This document shows, one piece after another, positions 1 to 7,527 of a stretch of DNA of 20,376 nucleotides; the first letter of the stretch is position 1, and every line of letters starts with the position of its first letter. This DNA is from Sandarakinorhabdus sp. (lineage in GTDB: Bacteria; Pseudomonadota; Alphaproteobacteria; Sphingomonadales; Sphingomonadaceae). The stretch is taken from positions 1 through 20,376 of the forward strand of contig JALOSK010000034.1 of the NCBI GenBank assembly GCA_025458465.1, written 5' to 3'. The translations under genes were made by a program, and so were the position numbers. Below the pieces are notes generated by a model that saw only the letters and a list, made by a program, of their open reading frames with translations, did no database searches and had not been told where the DNA came from.

Positions 1-1
1 C

Positions 2-205
<204 letters not shown>

Positions 206-242
206 GCCGCCCGCCGGCTCCAGCTTCGGGGACCTGCCTTTC

Positions 243-1217
243 GTGGACTGGACACCCGCTCCTCGCCGCCCCACCGCCATCCGGCGGCAGCAGAATCTTG
301 CCCTGCTGTCGGCCGTGGTGTCTGGCGGCGTGGTTGCCGGTGGCCTGATCCTGCTGCTGCTGGCGCGGGTCAATCCGGATACCGCCGCCGGCCTGCGGCG
401 GACCACGGCCGATCTGGTCGCCCCGACATGGGCGGTGCTGCGCGCGCCCGTGGATGGGCTGGCGGCGCTGGCCGAGGGCATCGGCGATTATTTCGGCGCC
501 ATCGACCGGGCGCGCCACCTGGAAACCGAACTGGACACGGCCAACGCCCGGCTGCGCGCGGCACGCGCCGGCATGGAGGAATTGCGACGCCTGAAGGCGC
601 TGATGCGCGTGCGCTCGCCGCAGCGCGAGGTGGTCGCCACGGCCCGCATCGCCGCCGCCACCACCGGTACCGTGGTGCGCACCGCCATGCTGGCCGTGGG
701 CACCAGCGATGGCGTGGGCGAAGCCATGCCGGTGATCGGTGCCGAAGGCCTGATTGGCCGCACCACCGAAGTGGGCCGCAACGCCGCGCGCGTGCTGCTG
801 ATCACCGATCCGCTGAGCCGGGTGCCGGTGATCGTCGAACGCACCGGCCAGGTCGGGCTGGCCGCCGGCCGCAACCAGCCCACATTGCAACTCATTGATC
901 TTTCCGGTGCCACTGTCCCACTCGTGACCGGAGACCGGGTGGTGACATCGGGTGACGGCGGCGTCTATCCGCCGGGCGTGCCGGTGGCGACCGTGGTGGA
1001 TGCGCGCGCCGCCGCGCCGGTGCTGCGCCCGGCAGCGCGCCTGCTGGGCGCCGGTTTCGTGACGGTGGAAACCGCCTGGCTGCCGGTGCCCGCCACCGAG
1101 CCGCAAGGCCCGGTGTTCGATGCGCCGGTGCCGGTCGAAGCCCGCCGCCGCGGCGCGCCGACGCCGCGCCTGCGCGACGCGGACGCCCCGCCCATCTCGA
1201 ACGGGACTGGCGGATGA
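243..1217 (+). CDS. mreC: Rod-shape-determining protein MreC
   Basis: A 324-residue protein with the MreC layout. There is a short basic N-terminus, one membrane segment at about residues 19-42 (SAVVSGGVVAGGLILLLLA), a helical coiled-coil stretch at about 83-120 rich in E, L and R, then a beta-rich periplasmic domain (for example MPVIGAEGLIGRTTEVG, RVLLITDP, VPVIVERTG, GDRVVTSGDGGVYPPGVPV). MreC links the MreB filaments to PBP2 and RodA in the periplasm. The start is a GTG at 243, preceded by a purine-rich GGGGA about 12 bases upstream; no in-frame ATG fits better. The C-terminus is rich in Pro and Arg and is probably disordered. The stop overlaps the mreD start by four bases (ATGA), which suggests translational coupling. 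Confidence 0.93.
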   Translation: MDWTPAPRRPTAIRRQQNLALLSAVVSGGVVAGGLILLLLARVNPDTAAGLRRTTADLVAPTWAVLRAPVDGLAALAEGIGDYFGAIDRARHLETELDTANARLRAARAGMEELRRLKALMRVRSPQREVVATARIAAATTGTVVRTAMLAVGTSDGVGEAMPVIGAEGLIGRTTEVGRNAARVLLITDPLSRVPVIVERTGQVGLAAGRNQPTLQLIDLSGATVPLVTGDRVVTSGDGGVYPPGVPVATVVDARAAAPVLRPAARLLGAGFVTVETAWLPVPATEPQGPVFDAPVPVEARRRGAPTPRLRDADAPPISNGTGG

Positions 1218-1774
1218 TCGCGCCGCCGCCACCACCAGCCCTGTTGATGACTCCGCAGGAACGGCGGCGCTGGCTGCTGTCCACCTGGCGCTATGCCGTG
1301 CCGATGCTGGTCAGCCTGCTGTTGCTGCTGCTGATGGTGATGCCGGTGCCGCTGTCGGTGCCGGCGATGCCGCAACTGGGTTTGATGGCGGTGCTGGCCT
1401 GGGCGCTGCTGCAACCCAGCCTGATGCCGCCCTGGCTGGCCTTTTGCATCGGCGGCTTTGCCGATCTGCTGTTCGGCCTGCCGCTGGGCGTGAACGCCAC
1501 TGCCTTTGCGCTGATCACCGGGCTGATGCGGCTGATGGCGCCGCTGTTCGGCCGCAGCGGGCTGATGGTGGATTGGCTGATGCTGTGCCTGTTGCTGCTG
1601 CTGTTCGCCGGCCTGGTGGGGCCGCTGATGGCGCTGGCCGGGCGGCCGGTGCCGCTGCTGCCGCTGCTGCTGCAATGGCTCACCAGCATCCTGTCGTGGC
1701 CGCTGGTGGCACGTTTCTGCGCCGCCATCCAGCGCCGGCTGGCCGCCAGCGCGCCCAGCTGGCGGGCCGGGTGA
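1214..1774 (+). CDS. mreD: Rod-shape-determining membrane protein MreD
   Basis: A 186-residue, very hydrophobic protein with about five to six membrane spans: for example residues 33-50 (rich in L, M and V), a segment around PQLGLMAVLAWALLQPSLMPPWLAFCIGG, a segment at LMLCLLLLLFAGLVGPLMA, and a last one near LLPLLLQWLTSIL. MreD is an inner-membrane partner of MreC in the elongasome. The family is poorly conserved, so the call rests mainly on position between mreC and mrdA, size and topology. The motif GLPLGVNATAFALI matches the family pattern FADLLFGxPLGxxA. The start ATG overlaps the mreC stop in ATGA. Codon use is heavily biased to CTG and GCC, like its neighbours. Confidence 0.88.
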   Translation: MIAPPPPPALLMTPQERRRWLLSTWRYAVPMLVSLLLLLLMVMPVPLSVPAMPQLGLMAVLAWALLQPSLMPPWLAFCIGGFADLLFGLPLGVNATAFALITGLMRLMAPLFGRSGLMVDWLMLCLLLLLFAGLVGPLMALAGRPVPLLPLLLQWLTSILSWPLVARFCAAIQRRLAASAPSWRAG

Positions 1775-1790
1775 TCCGGGCAGGCATCTG

Positions 1791-3779
1791 ATGGATGATC
1801 CGGTTCGCCGCATCGGCTTTTCCCGCCGCGCCCTGCTGCTGGGCAGCGGCATGGCGGCCACTGGCCTGCTGCTGGCCGGACGCATGGCGTGGCTGGCGGT
1901 GTTCGAAGGCGAGACCTATCGCCTGAAGGCCGAAGGCAATCGCATCCAGAACCGGCTGATTCCGCCGCGGCGCGGCTGGATCGTCGATCGCCACGGCAAG
2001 CCGATTGCCCTCAACCGGCCTGATTACCGGCTGGAGCTCCACCCCAGTGACATCGAGGATCTGGACGCCACGCTGATCGCCATTCGCCGGGTGCTCGATA
2101 TCAGCCTCGATGAAGAAGTGCGCATCCGCGACGATGTCAGCAGCCAGCCATCCTTCATGCCGGTGGTGGTGCGGCAGGATCTTTCGTGGGGCGAGTTTTC
2201 GGCCTGCAACGTGCGGCTGGCCACGGTGCCCGGCGTGGCGGCCGTGCGCAGCTTTTCGCGCCAATATCCCGAAGCCGATTATTGCGCGCATCTGGTCGGC
2301 TATGTCGGCGCGCCCACACCCGAACAATATCGGGCGCAAAAGGATCCGCTGCTTGTCTATCCCGGCTTTCGCGTCGGCAAGGATGGCATCGAACGCTATG
2401 CCGATCGGCAGTTGCGCGGGCATGCCGGCGCTGCCCGGGTGGAGGTGACCGCCCGCGGCGAACTGGTGCGCGAACTGGACACCCGCCCCGACGAACCTGG
2501 TGACACGCTGAAGCTCACCATCGACCGCGAACTGCAGAATTATGCCGCGCGCCGGCTGGGCGACAATTCGGGATCGGTGATCGTCATCGATTGCGTCACT
2601 GGCGATGTGCTGGCGATGGTTTCGATGCCGGCCTATGATCCCAACATCTTTTCCCGCCGCGTGCCGTCCAGCCTGTGGCGGGCGCTGCAGGCCGATGACC
2701 ACACGCCGCTTTTGAACAAGAGCGCGATGGGCCTCTATCCGCCCGGTTCCACCTTCAAGATGGTCACCACCCTGGCCGCGCTGAACGCCGGCATCGATCC
2801 CGATGAAGCGGTATCGTGCAGCGGCGCCTATCGTCTGGGCAACAACACCTGGCACTGCCATGCCCGGCGCGGCCATGGCGGGGTGAACATGCGCCGCGCC
2901 CTGCCGCTCAGTTGCGATACCTATTTCTATGCCATGGGGCGGCGCGTCGGCATCGATGCCATTGCCGCCATGGCGCGGCAGCTGGGCCTGGGCCAGGAAT
3001 ATCCGCTGCCCCTGCCCGGCCAGGCCGATGGCATCGTGCCCGACAAGGCGTGGAAGCAGAAGCGTTACGGGAAGGACTGGCGCGAAGGCGAGACACTCAA
3101 CGCCTCCATCGGCCAGGGCTATGTGCTCACCAACCCGTTGCAGCTGGCGGTGATGACGGCGCGGCTGGCCAGCGGCCGGGCGGTGATGCCGCGCCTGTTC
3201 CACGCTGGCCCGGCGCCGCAGTTTGCCTCCCTTGGCATCCCAGAAGCGCATCTGGCCGTGGTGCGCGAGGGCATGGTGGGGGTGGTGAACGCAGGATACG
3301 GCACGGCGCGCGCCGCGCGCAGCCCCATCCCCGACGTGACGATCGCCGGCAAGACGGGCACTGCGCAGGTGCGCCGCATCAGCGCGCTGGAACGCCGCCG
3401 CGGCGTGATCCGCAACGAAGCGCTGCCGTGGAAATATCGCGATCACGCCCTGTTCGTTGCCTTTGCGCCGGCCGAAAGCCCGCGCTATGCCGTGTCGGTG
3501 ATCCTGGAACATGGCATCGCCGGCGGCCGTTACGCCGCCCCCATCGCGCGCGACGTGCTCAGCTTCCTGTTCGAACCGGAACGCGCGCTGGCGGTGCTGC
3601 CGGCGATCGAGGCCGATGCCGCCACGCGCCGCGCCGAACGCCAGGTTGCCGATGCCGCCGCCAGCATCGCCACCGAAACCCGGCAGATGATGCCCAGCTG
3701 GCTGCGCATCGAGGTGCCGCCCCCCAGTTTCGAAATCGCCGATCCCGATGCGCCGCAGCCGCCGCGGGAACCGGAATAG
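1791..3779 (+). CDS. mrdA: Penicillin-binding protein 2 (elongasome transpeptidase)
   Basis: A 662-residue class B penicillin-binding protein that cross-links peptidoglycan during cell elongation, working with RodA. A single N-terminal membrane anchor (about residues 14-38) follows a twin-arginine-like SRRALLLG. Next comes the PBP dimer/pedestal domain (about 55-225, with IPPRRGWIVDRHGKPIA) and the transpeptidase domain (about 255-595). Catalytic motifs are intact: S320-T-F-K323 (SxxK, nucleophile S320), S374-C-D (the SxD form common in PBP2) and K521-T-G-T. Length is within the usual range for alphaproteobacterial PBP2. The C-terminal tail after about residue 600 is Ala- and Pro-rich. The start ATG is 16 bases after the mreD stop; an overlapping ATG at 1795 is out of frame. 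Confidence 0.95.
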   Translation: MDDPVRRIGFSRRALLLGSGMAATGLLLAGRMAWLAVFEGETYRLKAEGNRIQNRLIPPRRGWIVDRHGKPIALNRPDYRLELHPSDIEDLDATLIAIRRVLDISLDEEVRIRDDVSSQPSFMPVVVRQDLSWGEFSACNVRLATVPGVAAVRSFSRQYPEADYCAHLVGYVGAPTPEQYRAQKDPLLVYPGFRVGKDGIERYADRQLRGHAGAARVEVTARGELVRELDTRPDEPGDTLKLTIDRELQNYAARRLGDNSGSVIVIDCVTGDVLAMVSMPAYDPNIFSRRVPSSLWRALQADDHTPLLNKSAMGLYPPGSTFKMVTTLAALNAGIDPDEAVSCSGAYRLGNNTWHCHARRGHGGVNMRRALPLSCDTYFYAMGRRVGIDAIAAMARQLGLGQEYPLPLPGQADGIVPDKAWKQKRYGKDWREGETLNASIGQGYVLTNPLQLAVMTARLASGRAVMPRLFHAGPAPQFASLGIPEAHLAVVREGMVGVVNAGYGTARAARSPIPDVTIAGKTGTAQVRRISALERRRGVIRNEALPWKYRDHALFVAFAPAESPRYAVSVILEHGIAGGRYAAPIARDVLSFLFEPERALAVLPAIEADAATRRAERQVADAAASIATETRQMMPSWLRIEVPPPSFEIADPDAPQPPREPE

Positions 3780-3785
3780 CCGCCG

Positions 3786-4895
3786 ATGGACCTGCTCAAC
3801 GGCCCCTGGGTATCACAGCTGACCCGCCTGCCCTGGGGGCTGGTCAGCATCGTGTGCGCCATCGCCGGCTTCGGCATGGTGGTGCTCTATTCCGCCGCTG
3901 GCGGCTCGCTGGATCCATGGGCGCTCAAACAGGGCATCCGCTTTGCCGTGCTGCTGGGTGCCGCGCTGGCGCTGGCGCTGGTGCCGCCCGAACGCTGGCT
4001 GGCCCTGGCCTGGCCCATCTATGGCGTGTTGCTGCTGGCGCTGCTCGGCGTGGAACTGGTGGGCGCCGTGAAGGGTGGCAGCCAGCGCTGGCTGGATCTG
4101 GGCATCATCCAGTTCCAGCCTTCGGAAATGATGAAGCTGGGCATCGTGCTGATCCTTGCCCGTTATTATCACTATGTGCCCAAGGGCTATGAAACCCGGC
4201 CCGAAGTGTTGCTGCCGGCCCTTGGCCTGATTGCCCTGCCGGTTGGGCTGGTGATGCTGCAACCCGATCTGGGCACTGCCCTTTCGATCCTGTTCGGCGG
4301 GGCGGTGGTGCTGTTCCTGGCCGGCGTGCGGCTGTGGCTGTTCGGCGCGGCCGCAGCCGGGGTGGCCGCGCTGCTGCCGGTGGCCTGGAACTTCCTGCAC
4401 GATTACCAGAAACGCCGCGTGCTGATCTTCCTCGATCCCGAAAGCGACCCGCGCGGCGCCGGATATCACATCACCCAAAGCAAGATCGCCATCGGCTCCG
4501 GCGGGTTGACCGGCAAGGGCTTCCTGAACGGCACCCAGAGCCACCTTGATTATCTGCCCGAACTGCACACCGATTTCGTGTTCGCCACCATGGCGGAAGA
4601 ATGGGGCCTGATGGGCGGCATGCTGGTGATTGCCCTGTATGGCATGGTGCTGGCGTGGGGCATCCGCACGGCCGTGAAGGCCCGCAGCCAGTTCCAGCGC
4701 CTGCTTGCACTCGGCCTCACCGCCACGCTGTTCTTCTATCTGGCCATCAACATGATGATGGTGATGGGCCTCGCCCCGGTGGTGGGCATCCCCCTGCCGC
4801 TGATCAGCTGGGGCGGCTCGGCAATGCTCACCGTCATGGTGCTGCTGGGCCTGGTGATGGGCATTGCACGGGCCAACCGGGGGCCAAAATGGTGA
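3786..4895 (+). CDS. rodA: Peptidoglycan glycosyltransferase RodA (SEDS family)
   Basis: A 369-residue polytopic membrane protein of the SEDS family, which polymerises lipid II into glycan strands as partner of PBP2. Family signatures visible are GSQRWLDLGIIQFQPSEMMKL (about residues 98-118), MLQPDLGTA (157-165), the extracellular-loop motif with YLPELHTDFVFA (256-267), and PLPLISWGGSAML near the C-terminus. D263 in ELHTDF corresponds to the catalytic aspartate known for RodA. About ten membrane helices can be picked out. The start ATG lies six bases after the mrdA stop, so the two are surely co-transcribed. The gene ends about 16 bases before a promoter-like sequence for the next gene. Confidence 0.95.
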   Translation: MDLLNGPWVSQLTRLPWGLVSIVCAIAGFGMVVLYSAAGGSLDPWALKQGIRFAVLLGAALALALVPPERWLALAWPIYGVLLLALLGVELVGAVKGGSQRWLDLGIIQFQPSEMMKLGIVLILARYYHYVPKGYETRPEVLLPALGLIALPVGLVMLQPDLGTALSILFGGAVVLFLAGVRLWLFGAAAAGVAALLPVAWNFLHDYQKRRVLIFLDPESDPRGAGYHITQSKIAIGSGGLTGKGFLNGTQSHLDYLPELHTDFVFATMAEEWGLMGGMLVIALYGMVLAWGIRTAVKARSQFQRLLALGLTATLFFYLAINMMMVMGLAPVVGIPLPLISWGGSAMLTVMVLLGLVMGIARANRGPKW

Positions 4896-4910
4896 TTGTC
4901 AATTAATATA

Positions 4911-4939
4911 TTGTTTACGTCTCGTTTATCTCCTATAAA
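4911..4939 (+). promoter_or_regulatory. Putative sigma-70-type promoter of the PEP-CTERM gene
   Basis: TTGTTT at 4911-4916 and TATAAA at 4934-4939 are separated by 17 bases, the classical spacing for a housekeeping promoter. The stretch is AT-rich in an otherwise GC-rich context and sits between rodA and the downstream gene start at 4991. The predicted leader of about 45 bases includes a short hairpin (GCGCC and GGCGC around a six-base loop near 4950-4966). A purine-rich GGGGGA at 4978-4983, seven bases from the ATG, is a good ribosome binding site. Confidence 0.55.
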
Positions 4940-4990
4940 TTGCAATGCGCGCCGTTTGGGGGCGCGAGTCTGCAATCGGGGGATCCTGTA

Positions 4991-5761
4991 ATGAAACGCG
5001 TTCTGCTTGCATCTGCGCTTGCGGCCATGACGCTCGCTGCGCCTGCCGCTGCCGTCACTGGCACGCTCACCATCAATCCAATCACCGCCGCATGGTCTGA
5101 CGTGACCGGTACAACACCAACGTTCAGCGGCACCAACACCAGCCCGACGATCCGCTGGGGGACCAGCACCGGCTCGGGGCGGAGCGGTTACAATTTCAGC
5201 TCTGCCGCCGTGCCACTGGATGTGAATTATGTGGTCGACGGCGCGGGCGAGACATTTGATCTGGGCACCTTCACCCACTTCAACAACCCGATCACGGGCG
5301 GCAGCATCACAGGCGCCCGGCTGACCATCACTTATGGTGTCTCGGTCAATGGTGGGGCGGTGACCAACTACAGTTCGGTCTTCCGCTTGCTCCATGATGA
5401 AACGCCAAACGGCAGCGATCCATGCGCATTCGGTGGCGCCAACGATCAGGGCGTCAATGTCAATGGCTGCGCTGATCGGGTGCGCATCGGCCTGCTGGCA
5501 GGCGCATCGGAAAGCTTCGAGATCGACGGGATCGAATATTTCCTCGATATCGATGGGTTCTTTGCGAACAACACGCTGGTCAACCAGTTCCTGACCGTCG
5601 AACGGAAGGACAATCAGGCAGTGCTGCGCGGCGCCATCGTGGCGGCAAGCGCCCTTGGTCCCGGTGGGGTTCCCGAACCCGGCACCTGGGCCATGATGCT
5701 GCTGGGCTTCGGTGCCGTCGGCATCGCCGCCCGCCGCCGCAGTGCGGTTGTCGCCGCCTGA
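4991..5761 (+). CDS. Exported PEP-CTERM protein, THxN-like type
   Basis: A 256-residue exported protein. Residues 1-21 form a signal peptide (KR, hydrophobic core, APAAA). The mature part is rich in Gly, Thr, Ser and Asn, as in beta-sandwich surface proteins. It includes T95-H-F-N98 in GTFTHFNNP, fitting the THxN family of PEP-CTERM proteins, and two Cys (145 and 160) that could pair. The C-terminus is a textbook sorting signal: PEPGTWAMM (about 228-236), a hydrophobic helix, then an RRR cluster. PEPxxWA is the sphingomonad variant. Such proteins are processed by an exosortase and are tied to exopolysaccharide production; no exosortase gene is in this window. The start at 4991 is chosen over an upstream in-frame ATG at 4940 because it has the ribosome binding site and the signal peptide. 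The molecular role is unknown. Confidence 0.88.
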   Translation: MKRVLLASALAAMTLAAPAAAVTGTLTINPITAAWSDVTGTTPTFSGTNTSPTIRWGTSTGSGRSGYNFSSAAVPLDVNYVVDGAGETFDLGTFTHFNNPITGGSITGARLTITYGVSVNGGAVTNYSSVFRLLHDETPNGSDPCAFGGANDQGVNVNGCADRVRIGLLAGASESFEIDGIEYFLDIDGFFANNTLVNQFLTVERKDNQAVLRGAIVAASALGPGGVPEPGTWAMMLLGFGAVGIAARRRSAVVAA

Positions 5762-5792
5762 TCAGGGCCTCAGGGCTTTTTGTCCCGACCCA

Positions 5793-5830
5793 ACGCTCCC
5801 CTGCCCGGCGCAGGGGAGCGTCATTTTTTT
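5793..5830 (+). terminator. Rho-independent terminator after the PEP-CTERM gene
   Basis: A perfect 11-bp stem (ACGCTCCCCTG at 5793-5803 with its complement at 5811-5821) with a seven-base loop is followed by seven T residues at 5824-5830. It lies about 30 bases after the stop codon and separates the PEP-CTERM gene from the tRNA gene. Confidence 0.92.
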
Positions 5831-5912
5831 GAAGCACACTCTGGACACGCCTGCCCGGCACTGCTAATCGCCCGGCCTCGCCAGAAACGGCAGTGCCTGC
5901 AACGGCGCGTGT

Positions 5913-5995
<83 letters not shown>

Positions 5996-6050
5996 CCATA
6001 AAATCAATCGTTTAGGCTTCGCCAATAAGTCGGTGGCGCGACACCAAAAA

Positions 6051-6070
6051 GTTATAAACAGTTATAAACT
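6051..6070 (+). repeat. Tandem 10-bp repeat, AGTTATAAAC twice
   Basis: AGTTATAAAC occurs twice in direct succession at 6051-6060 and 6061-6070, about 60 bases after the tRNA end. Short direct repeats near a tRNA attachment site could be arm-type recombinase binding sites or remnants of a plasmid or phage control region. Function unknown. Confidence 0.6.
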
Positions 6071-6102
6071 GATTTTGGGGAGTTTGGGCTCTAGCGGCCC
6101 CT

Positions 6103-6197
6103 CATTGCCGGCGGTCCTCATCCGCTGCCGCCGTCACGGTCTCCCGTCTCGTCAGGATGACTTTCGTCTGCTCTTCGCTGAACCTGCTGCGCTTAAT
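6103..6197 (-). pseudogene. IS3-family OrfA N-terminal fragment
   Basis: On the - strand, 31 codons read IKRSRFSEEQTKVIL and then lose similarity before a stop at 6103-6105. KRSRFSEEQ is the conserved beginning of IS3-family OrfA (compare KRSRFSDEQ in the element at 10299-11557). The position of the usual ATG reads ATT, with GGAG a few bases upstream. The helix-turn-helix that should follow is missing, so this is a scrap, not a working gene. Confidence 0.45.
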
Positions 6198-6216
6198 CGT
6201 CCGACTCCAAAGATGG

Positions 6217-6286
6217 TGACCTGACCCCCTGATTTCATCCAGCGGGGATTAGAGCCGGGCGGTTGTTGTTGCGCATAGGCGCGGGT
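6217..6286. repeat. IS end repeat, copy 1
   Basis: First of three direct copies of an insertion-sequence end that begins TGACCTGACCCC and includes GATTTCATCCAGC and GGTTGTTGTTGCGCA. It is nearly identical to copy 3 at 10229-10296 (one missing base and a few substitutions). Here the element body continues to the right. Confidence 0.75.
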
Positions 6287-6461
6287 GAAGCAATGGCCTG
6301 TGGAGCGGAGCCCGAAGGGCGCAGCGGAGCAGGCCATTGCTTGTTCAGTTCAGCGGCGAACGCCGCTGGCGTCTCATAGCCAAGGGCCGAGTGTGGCCGG
6401 TGCTGGTTGTAGTCCTCGACCCAGGCGGCGATGGCGATGCGGGCATGGTCGAGACCCATTC
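6217..6461 (-). pseudogene. IS3-family (IS407-like) element remnant: OrfB C-terminus and element end
   Basis: The - strand frame at 6459-6235 reads AAWVEDYNQHRPHSALGYETPAAFAAELNKQW. This is the C-terminal signature of IS3-family integrase-type transposases, close to the IS407 group. The element terminus is probably the TGACCTGACCCC beginning at 6217. Homology stops abruptly near 6461, so the catalytic DDE core and OrfA are gone. The terminal about 68 bases recur almost unchanged at 10229-10296 and, more diverged, at 10137-10216. Not functional. Confidence 0.75.
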
Positions 6462-6564
6462 TCGACGATGCCGCTCATGTCCCGTTCATCGGTACCATCG
6501 CAACCGAGAGTTGAGGTTTTGGGGTGGTCGGGATCCGGGTCTAGCGAAGAGGGATGCCAAAGTG

Positions 6565-6915
6565 ATGCCGTGTGCCGCGCTGTTCGGATTGTCATCCGAG
6601 GATGAGGAGATCCTACACCTTCTGCTCGATGTCTTAGGGTGGCAAAATAGTACAATTTCAGATGTCTCAGTGAAACAGACGTCTGGATCACAGCTTGTGT
6701 TCGTCGGCTACGGCGAAGCCCAAGCAGCCTTAAAAGCGAGCAAATTGGCCTCGTCGGCCAAATTCGTGCTCGTGGGCAGCGCAGTTGACCTCGATGCCAT
6801 TGATGTCGGGAACCCCGGTCGATTGGAAACGTTGGCCTCGCCCATCGATCTTAAGGCTGCGGAAATACTGATCAACAGTGCAGCGGCAGCGTTTATTAAT
6901 GGTAACGCGCACTAA
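6565..6915 (+). CDS. Unrecognised 116-residue protein (orphan; receiver-like fold possible)
   Basis: I do not recognise this family. An ATG at 6565 preceded by AGAGGG (11-base spacing) starts 116 codons. The sequence is mixed alpha/beta: a predicted helix EDEEILHLLLDVLGW, strands around SQLVFVGYG and AKFVLVGS, and a last helix DLKAAEILINSAAAAF preceded by LASPID. That order resembles a shortened response-regulator receiver domain, but the acidic pocket and phosphoacceptor Asp cannot be assigned, so at most it would be a pseudo-receiver. Codon use is less GC-biased than in the mre genes, consistent with transfer. It is the only + strand gene in the cargo and is convergent with the - strand cluster across an AT-rich gap. 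It could also be a fragment of a larger gene. Confidence 0.5.
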   Translation: MPCAALFGLSSEDEEILHLLLDVLGWQNSTISDVSVKQTSGSQLVFVGYGEAQAALKASKLASSAKFVLVGSAVDLDAIDVGNPGRLETLASPIDLKAAEILINSAAAAFINGNAH

Positions 6916-7070
6916 TTTTTATTCTGTGTTTAGGCTGTAATCTGAATAATAATGATAACATAAATCTGTTATTGTAGTCCGTCGCCGTATTTAAATAAAA
7001 ACAAAAAAGTGCTAATTTTAAATACAATTGATGAAATAATATAATTGAAAATAATGCGATTAATACAGGA
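6916..7070. other. Very AT-rich convergent intergenic region
   Basis: About 155 bases made mostly of A and T, in sharp contrast to the GC-rich surroundings. It contains TTTAAATAAAAACAAAAAAG and AATAATATAATTG-type runs. It separates the 3' ends of two convergent genes. No clear GC-stem terminator is visible. Such a patch suggests foreign origin and possible binding by nucleoid-associated silencers. An overlapping reading frame on the - strand here has no coding character. Confidence 0.65.
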
Positions 7071-7430
7071 TCATTTAGAGTAATCTGCAGTAAGAGACTC
7101 CTCCAGTCTCTGTAGGATTCTATCGTGAACGTAGAATGTAGCATACTGGTCGAACTCAATTCGCTTAACCATATTGGCATCGAGGAGTGCCTTTAGCGCT
7201 CTCAGGGCGGCGATAGGCGGAGCTCCTGCTGCGGCTTCTGCGTCAGTGATCCTGAAGGGCTGGCCCAGTCGTTGCGCTAGCGCCATGTCCAACAAGATGT
7301 CCCAAGCGCCGGGTATCAGTCCTGCCTCAGGAAACCCTCTGCGGCATTCAAACCGCATACGAATGTACAGCTGCAGAACGCTTGTGAAATCGTTTCTTGG
7401 ACCCGATACAATGCCTTGCTTGTTATCCAT
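7071..7430 (-). CDS. Small winged-helix (MarR-like) protein, paralogue of its upstream neighbour
   Basis: A 119-residue protein with a compact winged-helix pattern. A basic segment RMRFECRRGFPE is followed by GAWDILLDMALAQ (about residues 41-53), a putative HTH with AAAGAPPIAALRALKALLDANMV (about 66-88), and a wing-like ending with FYVHD. The arrangement RR-F-E, AWDxLLD, then P---ALR---L matches the protein at 7523-7996 almost step for step, so the two are tandem paralogues. This one lacks the long N-terminal helix and the DARRS wing, so its DNA contact may differ. It is the last gene of the - strand cluster. The ATG at 7430 has only a distant purine-rich stretch upstream. Likely a regulator; target unknown. 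Confidence 0.7.
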   Translation of the reverse strand: MDNKQGIVSGPRNDFTSVLQLYIRMRFECRRGFPEAGLIPGAWDILLDMALAQRLGQPFRITDAEAAAGAPPIAALRALKALLDANMVKRIEFDQYATFYVHDRILQRLEESLTADYSK

Positions 7431-7522
7431 TTCGTGAATGCGCTCCGCTCAAAAATGCACACGACGGTAAAATTAATTACTCTGGTCAACAGCCAAAGGC
7501 ACTGAAACAATTTGATCCCGGA
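7431..7522. other. Gap between the two winged-helix genes
   Basis: A 92-base AT-richer gap containing most of a perfect palindrome at 7511-7527. It is the only break of this size inside the - strand cluster besides the one upstream of the LuxR-type gene, so the last gene may have its own promoter here. No clear -35/-10 pair could be assigned. Confidence 0.45.
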
Positions 7523-7527
7523 TCAAA
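7511..7527. promoter_or_regulatory. Perfect 17-base palindrome, possible regulator binding site
   Basis: TTTGATCC, a central base and GGATCAAA form a perfect inverted repeat that overlaps the stop codon of the larger winged-helix gene and lies about 80 bases upstream of the smaller one. MarR-type proteins bind as dimers to such symmetric sites. It is not followed by a T run on the transcribed strand, so an operator is more likely than a terminator. Confidence 0.45.

Noticed and set aside
1680..3512. Long - strand reading frame (610 codons) opposite the PBP2 gene
   Set aside because: Shadow of a GC-rich gene. The translation is His-, Arg- and Gln-rich without any motif, and the + strand frame holds a complete PBP2.
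5771..5780. Second possible terminator, the CAGGGCTTTT stretch just after the PEP-CTERM stop
   Set aside because: No convincing stem precedes the T run; the hairpin at 5793-5821 is clearly the terminator.
6896..7180. - strand reading frame across the AT-rich gap
   Set aside because: It overlaps the 3' end of the small winged-helix gene in another frame; its Leu/Phe/Ile-rich content follows from the base composition.
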